Shown: positions 25,242-31,976, counted from the first letter of the stretch. The stretch: DNA of 64,000 nucleotides from an uncultured Oscillospiraceae bacterium (GCA_944386975.1 CALXDC010000007.1:1-64000); one strand, 5' to 3'. Numbers and translations are program-made. The notes: generated by a model from the letters alone, not told the origin.

Positions 25242-25270
25242 AGTATAGTACGGTTGTTCCACTCTGTCAA
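25242..25270 (-). promoter_or_regulatory. Promoter of the candidate small RNA
   Basis: A perfect -35 TTGACA and a -10 TATACT are separated by 17 bases; the inferred start is near 25235. Confidence 0.75.
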
Positions 25271-25289
25271 GGTGGAATTTCGCGGCCTT

Positions 25290-25960
25290 ATGCCGCTTGC
25301 CTACTTTCACCACCGGGCTCGGACAGGGTCAAGGCCGCCGCCTGTGGCGGCGCTCGCTTTGGCCTTGACGCTGCCTGGGAACGGTGGTAGTGCCCCCGAT
25401 AGAAGGACAGGCCATCAGCGACGGAGCGCGCCGGGGCCCAGAGCCCCCCACACGGCGCGCGGGCCCCCGCCCGGACACCAGACCCGGACACGGGGGCCGA
25501 GCGCGCCCGAGGGGGGGACCCGCGGCCGCCCCGTAGCAGCTCTCAGTAGCCCCCAGGAGCCCAGAAGGCGCAGGGGGAAGGGCAAGAAACAGGGCCCCCA
25601 GGCGGCCCGGCCAAACGCCGCAGCGGAGGCCGGGAGCGGGGGGGCAGCAGGGACCACCGACACCCACCAGGCGGCGCGCGACCAGACCGGGCGAGGGGGG
25701 CGGCGACGAGCCCGGCGGCCCTTCGGGCCGACGGCAAGGGGCCCGCAGGCCCCGCAGCCCGCGCGAAAACGCAGGGGCCGCCACCGCCCACCACGCCACC
25801 GGCGCGGGGCGAATCCCAATGGAGCCGCCTTCCTCTTTGGGTGGGAAGGGATGCACCGGGCAGGGGGGACCAGCCACCGAGCGAGGGCCCGGGGAGCCGC
25901 CCGAGTAGGGCGGGGGGCCCCGGGGGGGAGCTCACCCACTGTCGAGGGCCGGATATACCA
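25290..25960. other. Extremely GC-rich, hairpin-dense segment without a credible gene
   Basis: About 650 bases of well over 70% GC between the small RNA promoter and rep. All six frames give only low-complexity proline/arginine/glycine reading frames. Many strong stem-loops are visible: arms GTCAAGGCC (25328-25336) and GGCCTTGAC (25361-25369) enclosing an inner GCCGCC/GGCGGC hairpin, a TTCG tetraloop hairpin near 25725, and GGGGCC-CGCA-GGCCCC near 25737-25752. It may be a structured RNA, a replication origin or a single-strand initiation region. Confidence 0.55.
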
Positions 25961-25961
25961 G

Positions 25962-26011
25962 CTCACAGCTTTGCTGAAACATTCGTTCGATAATCACAGC
26001 AAAACTGTGAG
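25962..26011. repeat. Long inverted repeat upstream of rep, possible replication origin hairpin
   Basis: Two 15-base arms, CTCACAGCTTTGCTG and CAGCAAAACTGTGAG, pair with one mismatch around a 20-base loop. This lies 160 bases before the HUH rep gene and is a candidate Rep binding and nicking structure. Confidence 0.5.
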
Positions 26012-26172
26012 GCGCTATCATCTGGCGCTCCCCTTTCCGCTGGCGGAGAGGGGCGGGGGGGTGTGGTGGTCTCCAGACTGTCGCCATGGCGGTTTGCCGG
26101 TGGGGTGGGCTGCACCATCTATACTTGATATAGGGACGTTATTCCGTCACCAGCATGAGGCAAGAAGGCATC

Positions 26173-27036
26173 ATGTTCACCGGCAGGGTCAAGTCCCACC
26201 GGTGCGGAATCACGGAGATTCTATGCGCCTCCAAGGCTGTCTTTCGGCAGCCTGGTTGGGAGGAGCGAGGGAAGAAGCGGCGGCTGCCGTGTCCGCAGTC
26301 TCAGGACACGGAGTGGCAGGAGCTCAGTGTATGGGACCTGGAACGGATCGAACAGGAGGAGCAGCGCAAGGCTTCAGACAGCCTCTGTCGATCTATGAGG
26401 CGGGCCCGGACCAACGTCCGGGACTATGCCTTCAATACCCCCATGCGCTGGTTCGTCACCCTCACCCTGGACAAAGCCACGGTGGATCGCTACGACGGCG
26501 AGGCCGTGGTCAAGAAGCTGTCCACCTGGCTGGACAATCAGGTCAGACGGCGGGGGCTGGCTTACGTCCTTGTTCCCGAGCGGCACAAGGACGGGGCCAT
26601 CCACTTCCATGGCCTCATCAACGACGCCGTTGATGTGGTGGACAGCGGGACCATCGTGCCGCCCGGTGGGGGCAAGCCCAGGCGGCCCAGGTCCCGGCGG
26701 CAGCGGGATGAGTGGCTGGCCCAGGGCGGCCATGTCGTCTACAATCTCCCGGGCTGGCGGTTCGGGTTCACTACCGCCATAGAGTTGTATGGAGACTATG
26801 CCGCTGCCGTGGGGTACGTCTGCAAGTACATCGGCAAGGACCCCCGGAAGGTGGGGGGCCGGTGGTATTACTCCGGTGGCAAGCTGGGGCGGCCTGACGT
26901 GGAGTACCTCAATCTCAACGTGGAGGACCTGGAGGCCGCCGGGGCCTTTTCCTGGACCGCTGAGGCGCTGCTCGGGGTCCGATTTGCCGTCGCAATTTTT
27001 GGGAAAAATGGCGAGTTTACAAAATCTGGAAAGTAG
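26173..27036 (+). CDS. HUH-type rolling-circle replication initiator (Rep)
   Basis: A 287-residue protein with the three motifs of HUH endonucleases: motif I FVTLTL (94-99), motif II GAIHFHGL with the histidine pair H144/H146, and motif III YVCKYIGK (Y215, K218, Y219). It resembles the Rep/G2P proteins of small rolling-circle plasmids and inoviruses, with no helicase domain. It would nick one strand at the origin and remain covalently attached through tyrosine while the strand is copied. The ATG after AAGAAGG is chosen over one six codons earlier that lacks a ribosome binding site. It lies 90 bases upstream of the recombinase gene. Confidence 0.8.
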   Translation: MFTGRVKSHRCGITEILCASKAVFRQPGWEERGKKRRLPCPQSQDTEWQELSVWDLERIEQEEQRKASDSLCRSMRRARTNVRDYAFNTPMRWFVTLTLDKATVDRYDGEAVVKKLSTWLDNQVRRRGLAYVLVPERHKDGAIHFHGLINDAVDVVDSGTIVPPGGGKPRRPRSRRQRDEWLAQGGHVVYNLPGWRFGFTTAIELYGDYAAAVGYVCKYIGKDPRKVGGRWYYSGGKLGRPDVEYLNLNVEDLEAAGAFSWTAEALLGVRFAVAIFGKNGEFTKSGK

Positions 27037-27043
27037 CCTCACG

Positions 27044-27085
27044 CCGAAAACCTCCGGGCCCCAAGGGCTGCCGGGGGTTTTCCGG
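27044..27085. repeat. Hairpin between rep and recombinase genes
   Basis: AAAACC and GGTTTT arms extended by CCGG pairs enclose an inner GCCC/GGGC stem. The T4 after the stem gives a weak terminator-like shape. It could reduce read-through from rep into the recombinase gene. Confidence 0.5.
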
Positions 27086-27126
27086 TTGGAATGGCTGGCA
27101 AAAAGTTCAGAAAAGGCGGGAATTTC

Positions 27127-27654
27127 ATGACAACTGAGTACCTTCTGAATAGGGAGGTGGAGCACGTTCTGGCCGCTCTCACGCCGTCAAATCGGTTGGT
27201 GGTTCGGGTCAGTTTACACACCGGCCTCCGGGTCTCCGATGTGCTGGCCCTGCGGACAGAACAGCTCAAGCCCAGCTTTTGGGTGAAGGAGAGCAAGACC
27301 GGCAAGGCCAAGCGGGTGGGCCTTCCGGCGGAGTTGCTGGCGGACATCCGCAAACAGGCCGGGAAGGTCTGGGCCTTCCCAGGCCGCAGCGGCGACAAGC
27401 CCAGGACCCGGCAGGCCGTATGGAAGGACGTGAAGCGGGCCGCCAAGATGTTCCGGCTCCCGCAGAACGTGGGGACCCACAGTTTCCGTAAGGTCTACGC
27501 CGTGCGGCTGCGGGAGAGGTACGGGGATTTGTCCAAGGTCCAAGCAGCCTTGAACCACGACAACTATGCCGTTACGGCGGTGTACGCTATGGCGGACGTG
27601 CTCCTGGAGGAGCGCAGGAGTCACCACTATCGCCGACGGTCAACTCGGAGTTGA
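27127..27654 (+). CDS. Minimal tyrosine recombinase (catalytic domain only)
   Basis: A 175-residue phage-integrase-family protein that starts directly at the catalytic domain; the N-terminal core-binding (SAM-like) domain of about 100 residues is absent. All six catalytic positions are present: R35, K57, H118, R121, H144 and nucleophile Y153. Upstream in-frame sequence holds no missing domain, so this is not a recent truncation by frameshift. Small recombinases of this kind can act as integrases or multimer resolvases, sometimes with help from host Xer proteins. An AAGGCGGG site precedes the ATG. It belongs to the element and probably acts at the palindromic end sites. Confidence 0.8.
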   Translation: MTTEYLLNREVEHVLAALTPSNRLVVRVSLHTGLRVSDVLALRTEQLKPSFWVKESKTGKAKRVGLPAELLADIRKQAGKVWAFPGRSGDKPRTRQAVWKDVKRAAKMFRLPQNVGTHSFRKVYAVRLRERYGDLSKVQAALNHDNYAVTAVYAMADVLLEERRSHHYRRRSTRS

Positions 27655-27679
27655 CAGCCGCTGACGCTCTGGGTATAAT
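27651..27679 (+). promoter_or_regulatory. Perfect consensus promoter reading toward the element's right end
   Basis: TTGACA and TATAAT, both perfect, are separated by 17 bases. The -35 box overlaps the stop codon of the recombinase. The inferred start near 27686 coincides with a 9-bp hairpin (27685-27693 with 27705-27713). Confidence 0.8.
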
Positions 27680-27728
27680 GAAATCAGCCCTCCGCATCCA
27701 TTCGGGAGGGCTGGAAAGGAGCGTAGGA

Positions 27729-27785
27729 ATGACGGACGGCGGTGGCTGCCGTGTCCGGATCGCCTACACGACGATTGAACAATAA
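27729..27785 (+). CDS. Candidate 18-residue leader peptide at the element's right end
   Basis: A very short open frame (MTDGGGCRVRIAYTTIEQ) begins seven bases after an AAAGGAG ribosome binding site on the transcript from the consensus promoter just upstream. Its stop codon lies inside the internal palindromic site at 27775-27802. It may be a real small peptide, a leader for control of downstream transcription, or chance. No homologue is recognised. The strong promoter and ribosome binding site are what support it. Confidence 0.35.
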   Translation: MTDGGGCRVRIAYTTIEQ

Positions 27786-27802
27786 CGGTTATTTTGTTCT
27801 GT
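27775..27802. repeat. Internal attachment-like palindromic site
   Basis: Arms TTGAACAA and TTTTGTTC with a slightly different centre. It is a third copy of the end-type site, 55 bases before the right-end site, and shares nine bases (ATTGAACAA) with the left site. Confidence 0.5.
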
Positions 27803-27815
27803 TCCACTGATTCTG

Positions 27816-27840
27816 ACGCGCACCCCGAGAGGGGGGCGCT
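27816..27840 (+). terminator. Hairpin after the leader peptide, weak terminator candidate
   Basis: GCGC-CCCC and GGGG-GCGC arms around GAGA, followed by an AT-rich but not T-run sequence. It may end the short transcript. Confidence 0.35.
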
Positions 27841-27857
27841 TGAATTTAAATTGAGAA

Positions 27858-27883
27858 TTGAACAAAATAAAAATTTTGTTCAA
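27858..27883. repeat. Right attachment-like site, a perfect 26-bp palindrome
   Basis: Arms TTGAACAAAAT and ATTTTGTTCAA flank AAAA. It lies 204 bases upstream of the Xer-like recombinase gene. The left 12 bases together with the AA just before repeat the left end exactly, so this could be attR, with the right half being original chromosome. Confidence 0.6.
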
Positions 27884-28087
27884 TTTGGGGGAGGGCAAAA
27901 TGGGGGTCCCCCGGGTTCTGAGGCCTTCTAGCTCGGTTTTGGCCTGGACGGCCTGCCGCAGCATATGGACGCTTTTTGCAGGAATTCGGCCTGCCGCAGT
28001 GAGGGTTTTCTATTTGCTTTTCGCTTTTCTGATTTCTTTGTGATGCATGTGATGCATTTGTTTTTAACTTTAGAGAGGTTTCTTGTC
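27884..28087. other. Non-coding region upstream of the Xer-like gene with short direct repeats
   Basis: About 200 bases without a gene. It contains two copies of CGGCCTGCCGCAG about 40 bases apart (near 27948 and 27988) and a tandem TGTGATGCA pair near 28038-28055. No clear promoter is visible. Confidence 0.5.
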
Positions 28088-29107
28088 ATGCTAGATTACC
28101 GGGCCGATGCGCCGAAGATTTTACTGGATTTTCTGTCCTACCATGAGACCATTAAAGCCCATTCGCAGAAAACTGTGGACGAATATTATCTGGATCTGCG
28201 GAATTTCTTCCGCTATCTCAAACAGCTGCGGGATCCGTCGTTGCGGGACAAGCCGCTGGATGAGGTCCCCATCCGGGACGTGGACATCGAGCTGATCCGC
28301 ACCGTCACACTGACGGATGTGTATAGCTACATGTCCTATCTCAGCCGGGATCGGCAGATCCACCACAACAGCCGTCACTCAGACTATGGTCTGTCTGCCG
28401 CCAGCCGGGCCAGAAAAATTGCGACACTTCGTTCATTTTTTAACTATCTCACTGGGAAAGCCCACCTGCTGGAGGAAAACCCTATTAAAGACATTGATTC
28501 CCCAAAACTGATGAAAACTTTGCCGAAATATCTAACGCTTGAGGAATCTATGGAACTGTTGGACGCGGTAGACGGAGATCACAGGGAGCGCGACTACTGC
28601 ATTCTGACTTTGTTCCTCAACTGCGGCCTGCGGATCTCCGAACTGATCGGCATTAACCTCAACGACATCCAGGACGACGCTCTGCGGATTCGCGGCAAGG
28701 GCGGAAAGACCCGAATCGTCTATCTCAACGAGGCTTGCCGCAGCGCCATTGACGCCTATCTGGCGGTGCGCCGTCCCATTGTGGGGCGGGACGATCAGGC
28801 TCTGTTTCTGTCCTCCAGGGACCAGCGGATCAGCCGATCCACAGTCCACGCCCTGGTGAAAAAGCATCTGGGGGCCGCAGGATTGGACAGCAGCCAGTAT
28901 TCTTCCCACAAACTCCGCCACACGGCGGCGACACTGATGCTGCAAAACGGCGTGGATGTCCGGGCGGTTCAGGAGGTGCTGGGCCACGAGCATTTGAACA
29001 CCACGGAAATCTACACCCACATCGACAACGAGGCTCTGCGGGTGGCCTCCCGGGCCAACCCACTGGGACATGTGAAGCAAAAGCCGAAAAACCGTGAGGA
29101 GGAGTAG
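28088..29107 (+). CDS. Xer-like tyrosine recombinase
   Basis: A 339-residue tyrosine recombinase with both the N-terminal core-binding domain (about 10-140) and the catalytic domain. Catalytic residues are R182 (GLRISEL), the GKGGKTR lysine, H274 and R277 (HKLRHT), H300 and Y309. It is longer than standard XerC/XerD (about 300) because of an insertion in the N-terminal domain around the DRQIHHNSRHSDYG stretch. A native xerD lies downstream on the other strand, so this may be the XerC partner or an independent recombinase. The ATG follows AGAGAGG. GC content is lower than that of its neighbours. A palindromic site lies just upstream. Confidence 0.85.
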   Translation: MLDYRADAPKILLDFLSYHETIKAHSQKTVDEYYLDLRNFFRYLKQLRDPSLRDKPLDEVPIRDVDIELIRTVTLTDVYSYMSYLSRDRQIHHNSRHSDYGLSAASRARKIATLRSFFNYLTGKAHLLEENPIKDIDSPKLMKTLPKYLTLEESMELLDAVDGDHRERDYCILTLFLNCGLRISELIGINLNDIQDDALRIRGKGGKTRIVYLNEACRSAIDAYLAVRRPIVGRDDQALFLSSRDQRISRSTVHALVKKHLGAAGLDSSQYSSHKLRHTAATLMLQNGVDVRAVQEVLGHEHLNTTEIYTHIDNEALRVASRANPLGHVKQKPKNREEE

Positions 29108-29147
29108 GTCTCCTCTCCCCTTCTCCCCTGCCGCAGAAGAAAATAAA

Positions 29148-29192
29148 AAAGCATGCGCCTTCCGTCCATCGGCAAAGGCGCATACTTTTTTA
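29148..29192. terminator. Bidirectional terminator between the two recombinase genes
   Basis: Arms at 29149-29161 and 29174-29186 (one mismatch) are flanked by an A run on the left and a T run on the right, serving both converging genes. Confidence 0.8.
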
Positions 29193-29196
29193 TTTC

Positions 29197-30081
29197 TCAC
29201 GCTCTGGGGTGTGCTTTCTGGTATACATCCTTCAGCTTCTGCTTGACCATATGGGAATAGATCTGCGTGGAGGAGATATCCGCGTGTCCCAGCATCTCCT
29301 GGATGGAGCGGAGATCTGCCCCGTTCTCCAACAGATGGGCCGCAAAGGAGTGGCGCAGAGTGTGGGGCGTGATATCCTTGTTGATCTGTGCCTTCTCCTG
29401 GTAGTACTTGATAATTTTCCAAAACCCCTGCCGGCTCATCCGCTCCCCGTTCATGTTGACAAAAAGGGCCTTCTCATCACTGCTTAAAATGATCTGAGGC
29501 CGGATGTCTCGGACATAGTCCTGAAGCGCCTTCACCGCCCCGGCGTACAGGGGGATAAACCGCTCCCGGCCCCGGCTGGTGCATCGGAGCACTTCCGCAC
29601 TGAAATTCACGTCCTCCAGATTCAGTGCGACCAGCTCGCTGACCCGGATGCCGGTGGCATATAGGAGCTCCAGCATGGCGTGATCCCGGTAGCCCTTGGC
29701 GTCCACGCACTGGGGCTGTTCCAGGAAGGTCTCCACCTCCTTGCCGGTAAGGATCTCCGGATACTTCCGCTCCGCCCGCACCGACGTCACACCTTTTGCA
29801 GGGTTGACGTCCAGTACACCGATGGCAATGAGGTACTGATAAAAGGACTTCAGAGAGGCGACTCCGCGGGCTACGCTGGCCGCGGATTTACCCTTTCCCT
29901 GCATGTAGACGAGGTAGCTCTCCACATGGGCCTGACGGCAGTTCTCCAGCGGCTGCTCCGCTACGGCGGTCAGATAGCTCTCAAACTGGCGCACGTCCCG
30001 CAGGTAGGAGGAAATGGTATTCTCCGAGGCATGCTTCTCCTCCCGCAGATATACGCCGTAACGCGCAATATAATCAGACAA
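29197..30081 (-). CDS. xerD: Site-specific tyrosine recombinase XerD
   Basis: A 294-residue recombinase that resolves chromosome dimers at dif together with XerC. It has the core-binding domain (about 1-85) and a catalytic domain with R in TGIRVSELVALN, the HTLRHS box, GHADISSTQIYSHM with the nucleophile tyrosine, all intact; length is standard. The start is a TTG seven bases after GAGGAGG. It follows spoIIM by 16 bases on the same strand; in Bacillus subtilis spoIIM and xerD (ripX) are also neighbours, which supports the name. The order marks this as the native copy, in contrast to the gene at 28.1 kb. Confidence 0.92.
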   Translation of the reverse strand: MSDYIARYGVYLREEKHASENTISSYLRDVRQFESYLTAVAEQPLENCRQAHVESYLVYMQGKGKSAASVARGVASLKSFYQYLIAIGVLDVNPAKGVTSVRAERKYPEILTGKEVETFLEQPQCVDAKGYRDHAMLELLYATGIRVSELVALNLEDVNFSAEVLRCTSRGRERFIPLYAGAVKALQDYVRDIRPQIILSSDEKALFVNMNGERMSRQGFWKIIKYYQEKAQINKDITPHTLRHSFAAHLLENGADLRSIQEMLGHADISSTQIYSHMVKQKLKDVYQKAHPRA

Positions 30082-30097
30082 AAGCCTGCCTCCTCTC

Positions 30098-30787
30098 CTA
30101 TACAGTCTGGGTCAGCTGCATCGCCGCCTGAAAAAGATAAGGGGTTACTGTCTGTTCGCACAGAATCCCCACAATCAACCACACAACACATAAGAGCAAC
30201 CGGGTATAATAGGCGCTGTCTCTGACAACCGGCGCACACCGCCGACCCCGACAGGCCGTCATGGATAGCGACGCGGTCCACGCATGCGTTCCCACCCACA
30301 AAAAACAGGGAAGGGTGAATACCACCCGCACTCCCAGGGCGGCCAGCGCCAGTGCCACGCCGGAGCGGCCGAAGCTGCCTGCAAAGCTGGCCACAGAAAA
30401 CATAGCTGTGAATCCATAAGCCGCCGCCAGCGCCGGTACCACTGCTGTTCCCAGGGCCGTGAATCCCAAAAGGAAGGCCGCCGCGGCGTAGCCGAAGTAG
30501 AGCCGCACCGCCGTCAACGCCGACACCGCGCTGCCGCCTTCGCCATATAACTGGCAGTAACGTTCCAGATATTGCCGCAGGGTTTCCCCTGCGTCCTCCC
30601 GGCAGCGCCCGGCATACCAGAAGCCTGCCAGCATCCCCAGCGCACACACCACCGCCAGAAGCAAGGCCTGTACCGCTCCCGGCTCCAGCGCCCGTTTGGA
30701 AAAGTGCCCTCCCACCGTCGTCCGAGCCACCAAATCACCTCGTCCCATCATATGAGGGGCACGGTGGGAATAGACGCTCTTGTCCAC
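30098..30787 (-). CDS. spoIIM: Stage II sporulation protein M
   Basis: Membrane subunit of the SpoIID-SpoIIM-SpoIIP engulfment machine that remodels septal peptidoglycan. The 229-residue protein has five to six predicted helices and the pattern of SpoIIM/DUF95: a first helix at about 40-58, an external loop, then helices around 95-115, 120-150, 155-175 and 200-220. The start is uncertain; a GTG with weak AGAAG is listed, and the ATG-ATG pair 12 codons later lacks a ribosome binding site. SpoIID is encoded some 4 kb away on the same strand. Confidence 0.85.
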   Translation of the reverse strand: MDKSVYSHRAPHMMGRGDLVARTTVGGHFSKRALEPGAVQALLLAVVCALGMLAGFWYAGRCREDAGETLRQYLERYCQLYGEGGSAVSALTAVRLYFGYAAAAFLLGFTALGTAVVPALAAAYGFTAMFSVASFAGSFGRSGVALALAALGVRVVFTLPCFLWVGTHAWTASLSMTACRGRRCAPVVRDSAYYTRLLLCVVWLIVGILCEQTVTPYLFQAAMQLTQTV

Positions 30788-30803
30788 ATCTCAATCTTCT
30801 TAT

Positions 30804-30832
30804 ACTATAGGACAAATTTGCCAATTGTGCAA
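30804..30832 (-). promoter_or_regulatory. Possible promoter of spoIIM-xerD
   Basis: TTGCAC and TATAGT are separated by 17 bases. The -35 is poor; a sporulation sigma factor could be used instead. Confidence 0.4.
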
Positions 30833-31095
30833 GTCCTACCGGAAAACTTATCCTTTTTTGTGCGTTATGCCAAAATTTTATGTAAACAACATTATGTAAA
30901 CATAAAAGACCAGTGGGGGCTGCATCAGCTTCTACGGCACAACATTGGTCGATTTTGGGGGTTTTCTCCACTTTCCTCACAATATCTTGACTTTTCCAAT
31001 TGACGATGAAGGAACTTCCCGCTTCATACAGAAATTTTCCCCACTTCTGGAATTTCTCCTGAATTTCGTCGATTTGCCCAACCAAAGCGGTCGGC
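30833..31095. other. AT-rich intergenic region with a TTATGTAAACA direct repeat
   Basis: About 260 bases without a convincing gene, much more AT-rich than the surroundings. It holds two copies of TTATGTAAACA (30878-30888 and 30892-30902) identical in ten bases to the XerD arm of Bacillus dif. No complete 28-bp dif was found around either copy. Confidence 0.5.
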
Positions 31096-31133
31096 AAAAA
31101 GAACGGAGGATGCACTGCGCATCCTCCGTTCTT
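31096..31133 (-). terminator. Rho-independent terminator downstream of the yajC-TIGR04086 genes
   Basis: A perfect 15-bp stem (31099-31113 with 31119-31133), five-base loop and T run on the minus strand. Confidence 0.9.
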
Positions 31134-31151
31134 ATGTAACCGCTGTGTCGT

Positions 31152-31574
31152 CTACCTCCGCCGCCTGGAGGGCTTTGCTGCCGGGCGCCGTCCCCCACCG
31201 CCCAGCAGGGCCGCCAATATGCCACCTCCCAAAGCCGCCGCCGCTACACCGGGCAGCAGCATGGGGAAACCGCCCGCCCGGTGGTACCCAAGGCTCAGCA
31301 GCAGCACCGCTGCCAGAAAGAGTCCGGCGGCACCGCAGCCCAGGACCAGCCGTCCGCTTCGCTGCCGCCGTCCCAGTGCCAGCACCGCCGCCAGCACCGA
31401 AATTCCGGCCCCAGCAGCGGTGAGCACCGGCGTCCACCCCGGTCCCACCGCCTCTCGATGAATCAGCAACGCCCAAAGAGGCTGCCAGAGAAGCTGCAGC
31501 AGCAGCGCCGCCCCCGCCGCCAGCGCCATGGTCTTCCACGGAATTTCTCCCCTTTTCCGCTCCTGCTTCGGCAT
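31152..31574 (-). CDS. TIGR04086-type small membrane protein
   Basis: A 140-residue membrane protein with four predicted helices (about 15-35, 45-65, 75-95 and 105-128) and a basic C-terminus (RRPAAKPSRRRR). Proteins of this kind, grouped as TIGR04086/YrzE-like, are regularly encoded next to yajC in Clostridia; function unknown. The ATG follows GGGAGG by seven Ts. That ribosome binding site overlaps a terminator-like hairpin, so expression may be attenuated. Confidence 0.75.
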   Translation of the reverse strand: MPKQERKRGEIPWKTMALAAGAALLLQLLWQPLWALLIHREAVGPGWTPVLTAAGAGISVLAAVLALGRRQRSGRLVLGCGAAGLFLAAVLLLSLGYHRAGGFPMLLPGVAAAALGGGILAALLGGGGRRPAAKPSRRRR

Positions 31575-31619
31575 AAAAAAACCTCCCGCCAAATATGTCA
31601 TTACAACATATTTGGCGGG
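31575..31619 (-). terminator. Terminator-like hairpin overlapping a ribosome binding site
   Basis: A perfect 14-bp stem (31585-31598 with 31606-31619), seven-base loop, then AGG and seven Ts on the minus strand. The stem's 3' side runs into the GGGAGG site of the next gene, so it could act both as a partial terminator after yajC and as a translation block. Confidence 0.7.
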
Positions 31620-31640
31620 TGGGCCGCTTATGCGGAAAAC

Positions 31641-31976
31641 TCAGTCCTTTTTCGCCTCGTCGGCATCCTCAGACTTCTCGTCCTTTTTCTTCTTCTCGGG
31701 CATGTCGGAGGTCTGGACCCCGGTGGTGGAAACCGCCCACTTGGTCAGTTCCATCCGCACCCGGTCGTCGCTGGTTTCGATGACGATGGTGTTGTCCTTC
31801 ACCATCACGATCTTCCCGATGATGCCGCCGATGGTGGTGATCATGTCGCCCTTCTTCAGGGAATCCCGCATCTGCTGGGCCTGCTTCTTCCGCTTCTGCT
31901 CCGGACGGATCATCAGGAAGTAGAGGATGGCGACCATCGCCACGATCATGATAATGCTATAGTACTCTTGAGGCAT
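31641..31976 (-). CDS. yajC: Preprotein translocase subunit YajC
   Basis: A single-pass membrane protein (helix about 6-23) that associates with SecDF and SecYEG and helps protein secretion and membrane insertion. The 111-residue sequence has the YajC pattern YFLMIRPEQKRKKQAQQMRDSLKKGDMITTIGGIIGKI and a highly charged C-terminal tail (KKKKDEKSEDADEAKKD). GGAG lies nine bases before the ATG. It follows tgt in the usual queA-tgt-yajC order. Confidence 0.95.
   Translation of the reverse strand: MPQEYYSIIMIVAMVAILYFLMIRPEQKRKKQAQQMRDSLKKGDMITTIGGIIGKIVMVKDNTIVIETSDDRVRMELTKWAVSTTGVQTSDMPEKKKKDEKSEDADEAKKD

Larger units (their letters stand above)
25093..27869. mobile_element. Integrated small replicon-like element: HUH Rep, minimal tyrosine recombinase and small RNAs
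   Basis: A compact element of about 2.76 kb between two 14-bp direct repeats (25093-25106 and 27856-27869), each of which is the left part of a palindromic site with arms TTGAACAA and TTTTGTTC. Inside are a candidate minus-strand small RNA, an extremely GC-rich segment, a rolling-circle Rep gene, a catalytic-domain-only tyrosine recombinase gene and a strongly promoted short transcript. Removing it would rebuild one perfect 26-bp palindrome beside the Xer-like gene at 28.1 kb. Rep plus recombinase without capsid or conjugation genes suggests an integrated cryptic rolling-circle plasmid or satellite. The boundaries are inferred from the repeats. Confidence 0.6.

Noticed and set aside
25329..25966. 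Minus-strand open frames in the GC-rich block
   Set aside because: Low-complexity translations, no ribosome binding site, and several overlapping frames equally open.
25095..26633. Open frame of about 500 codons running through the GC-rich block into rep
   Set aside because: Proline/arginine/glycine-rich translation without domain features; it overlaps the real Rep in another frame and results from GC bias.
30859..30902. Complete 28-bp dif site
   Set aside because: Only the XerD arm matches; spacing and XerC arm do not fit either copy.
30735..31115. Minus-strand open frame of 126 codons in the AT-rich gap upstream of spoIIM
   Set aside because: No ribosome binding site, overlaps the spoIIM start, and no protein family is recognised.
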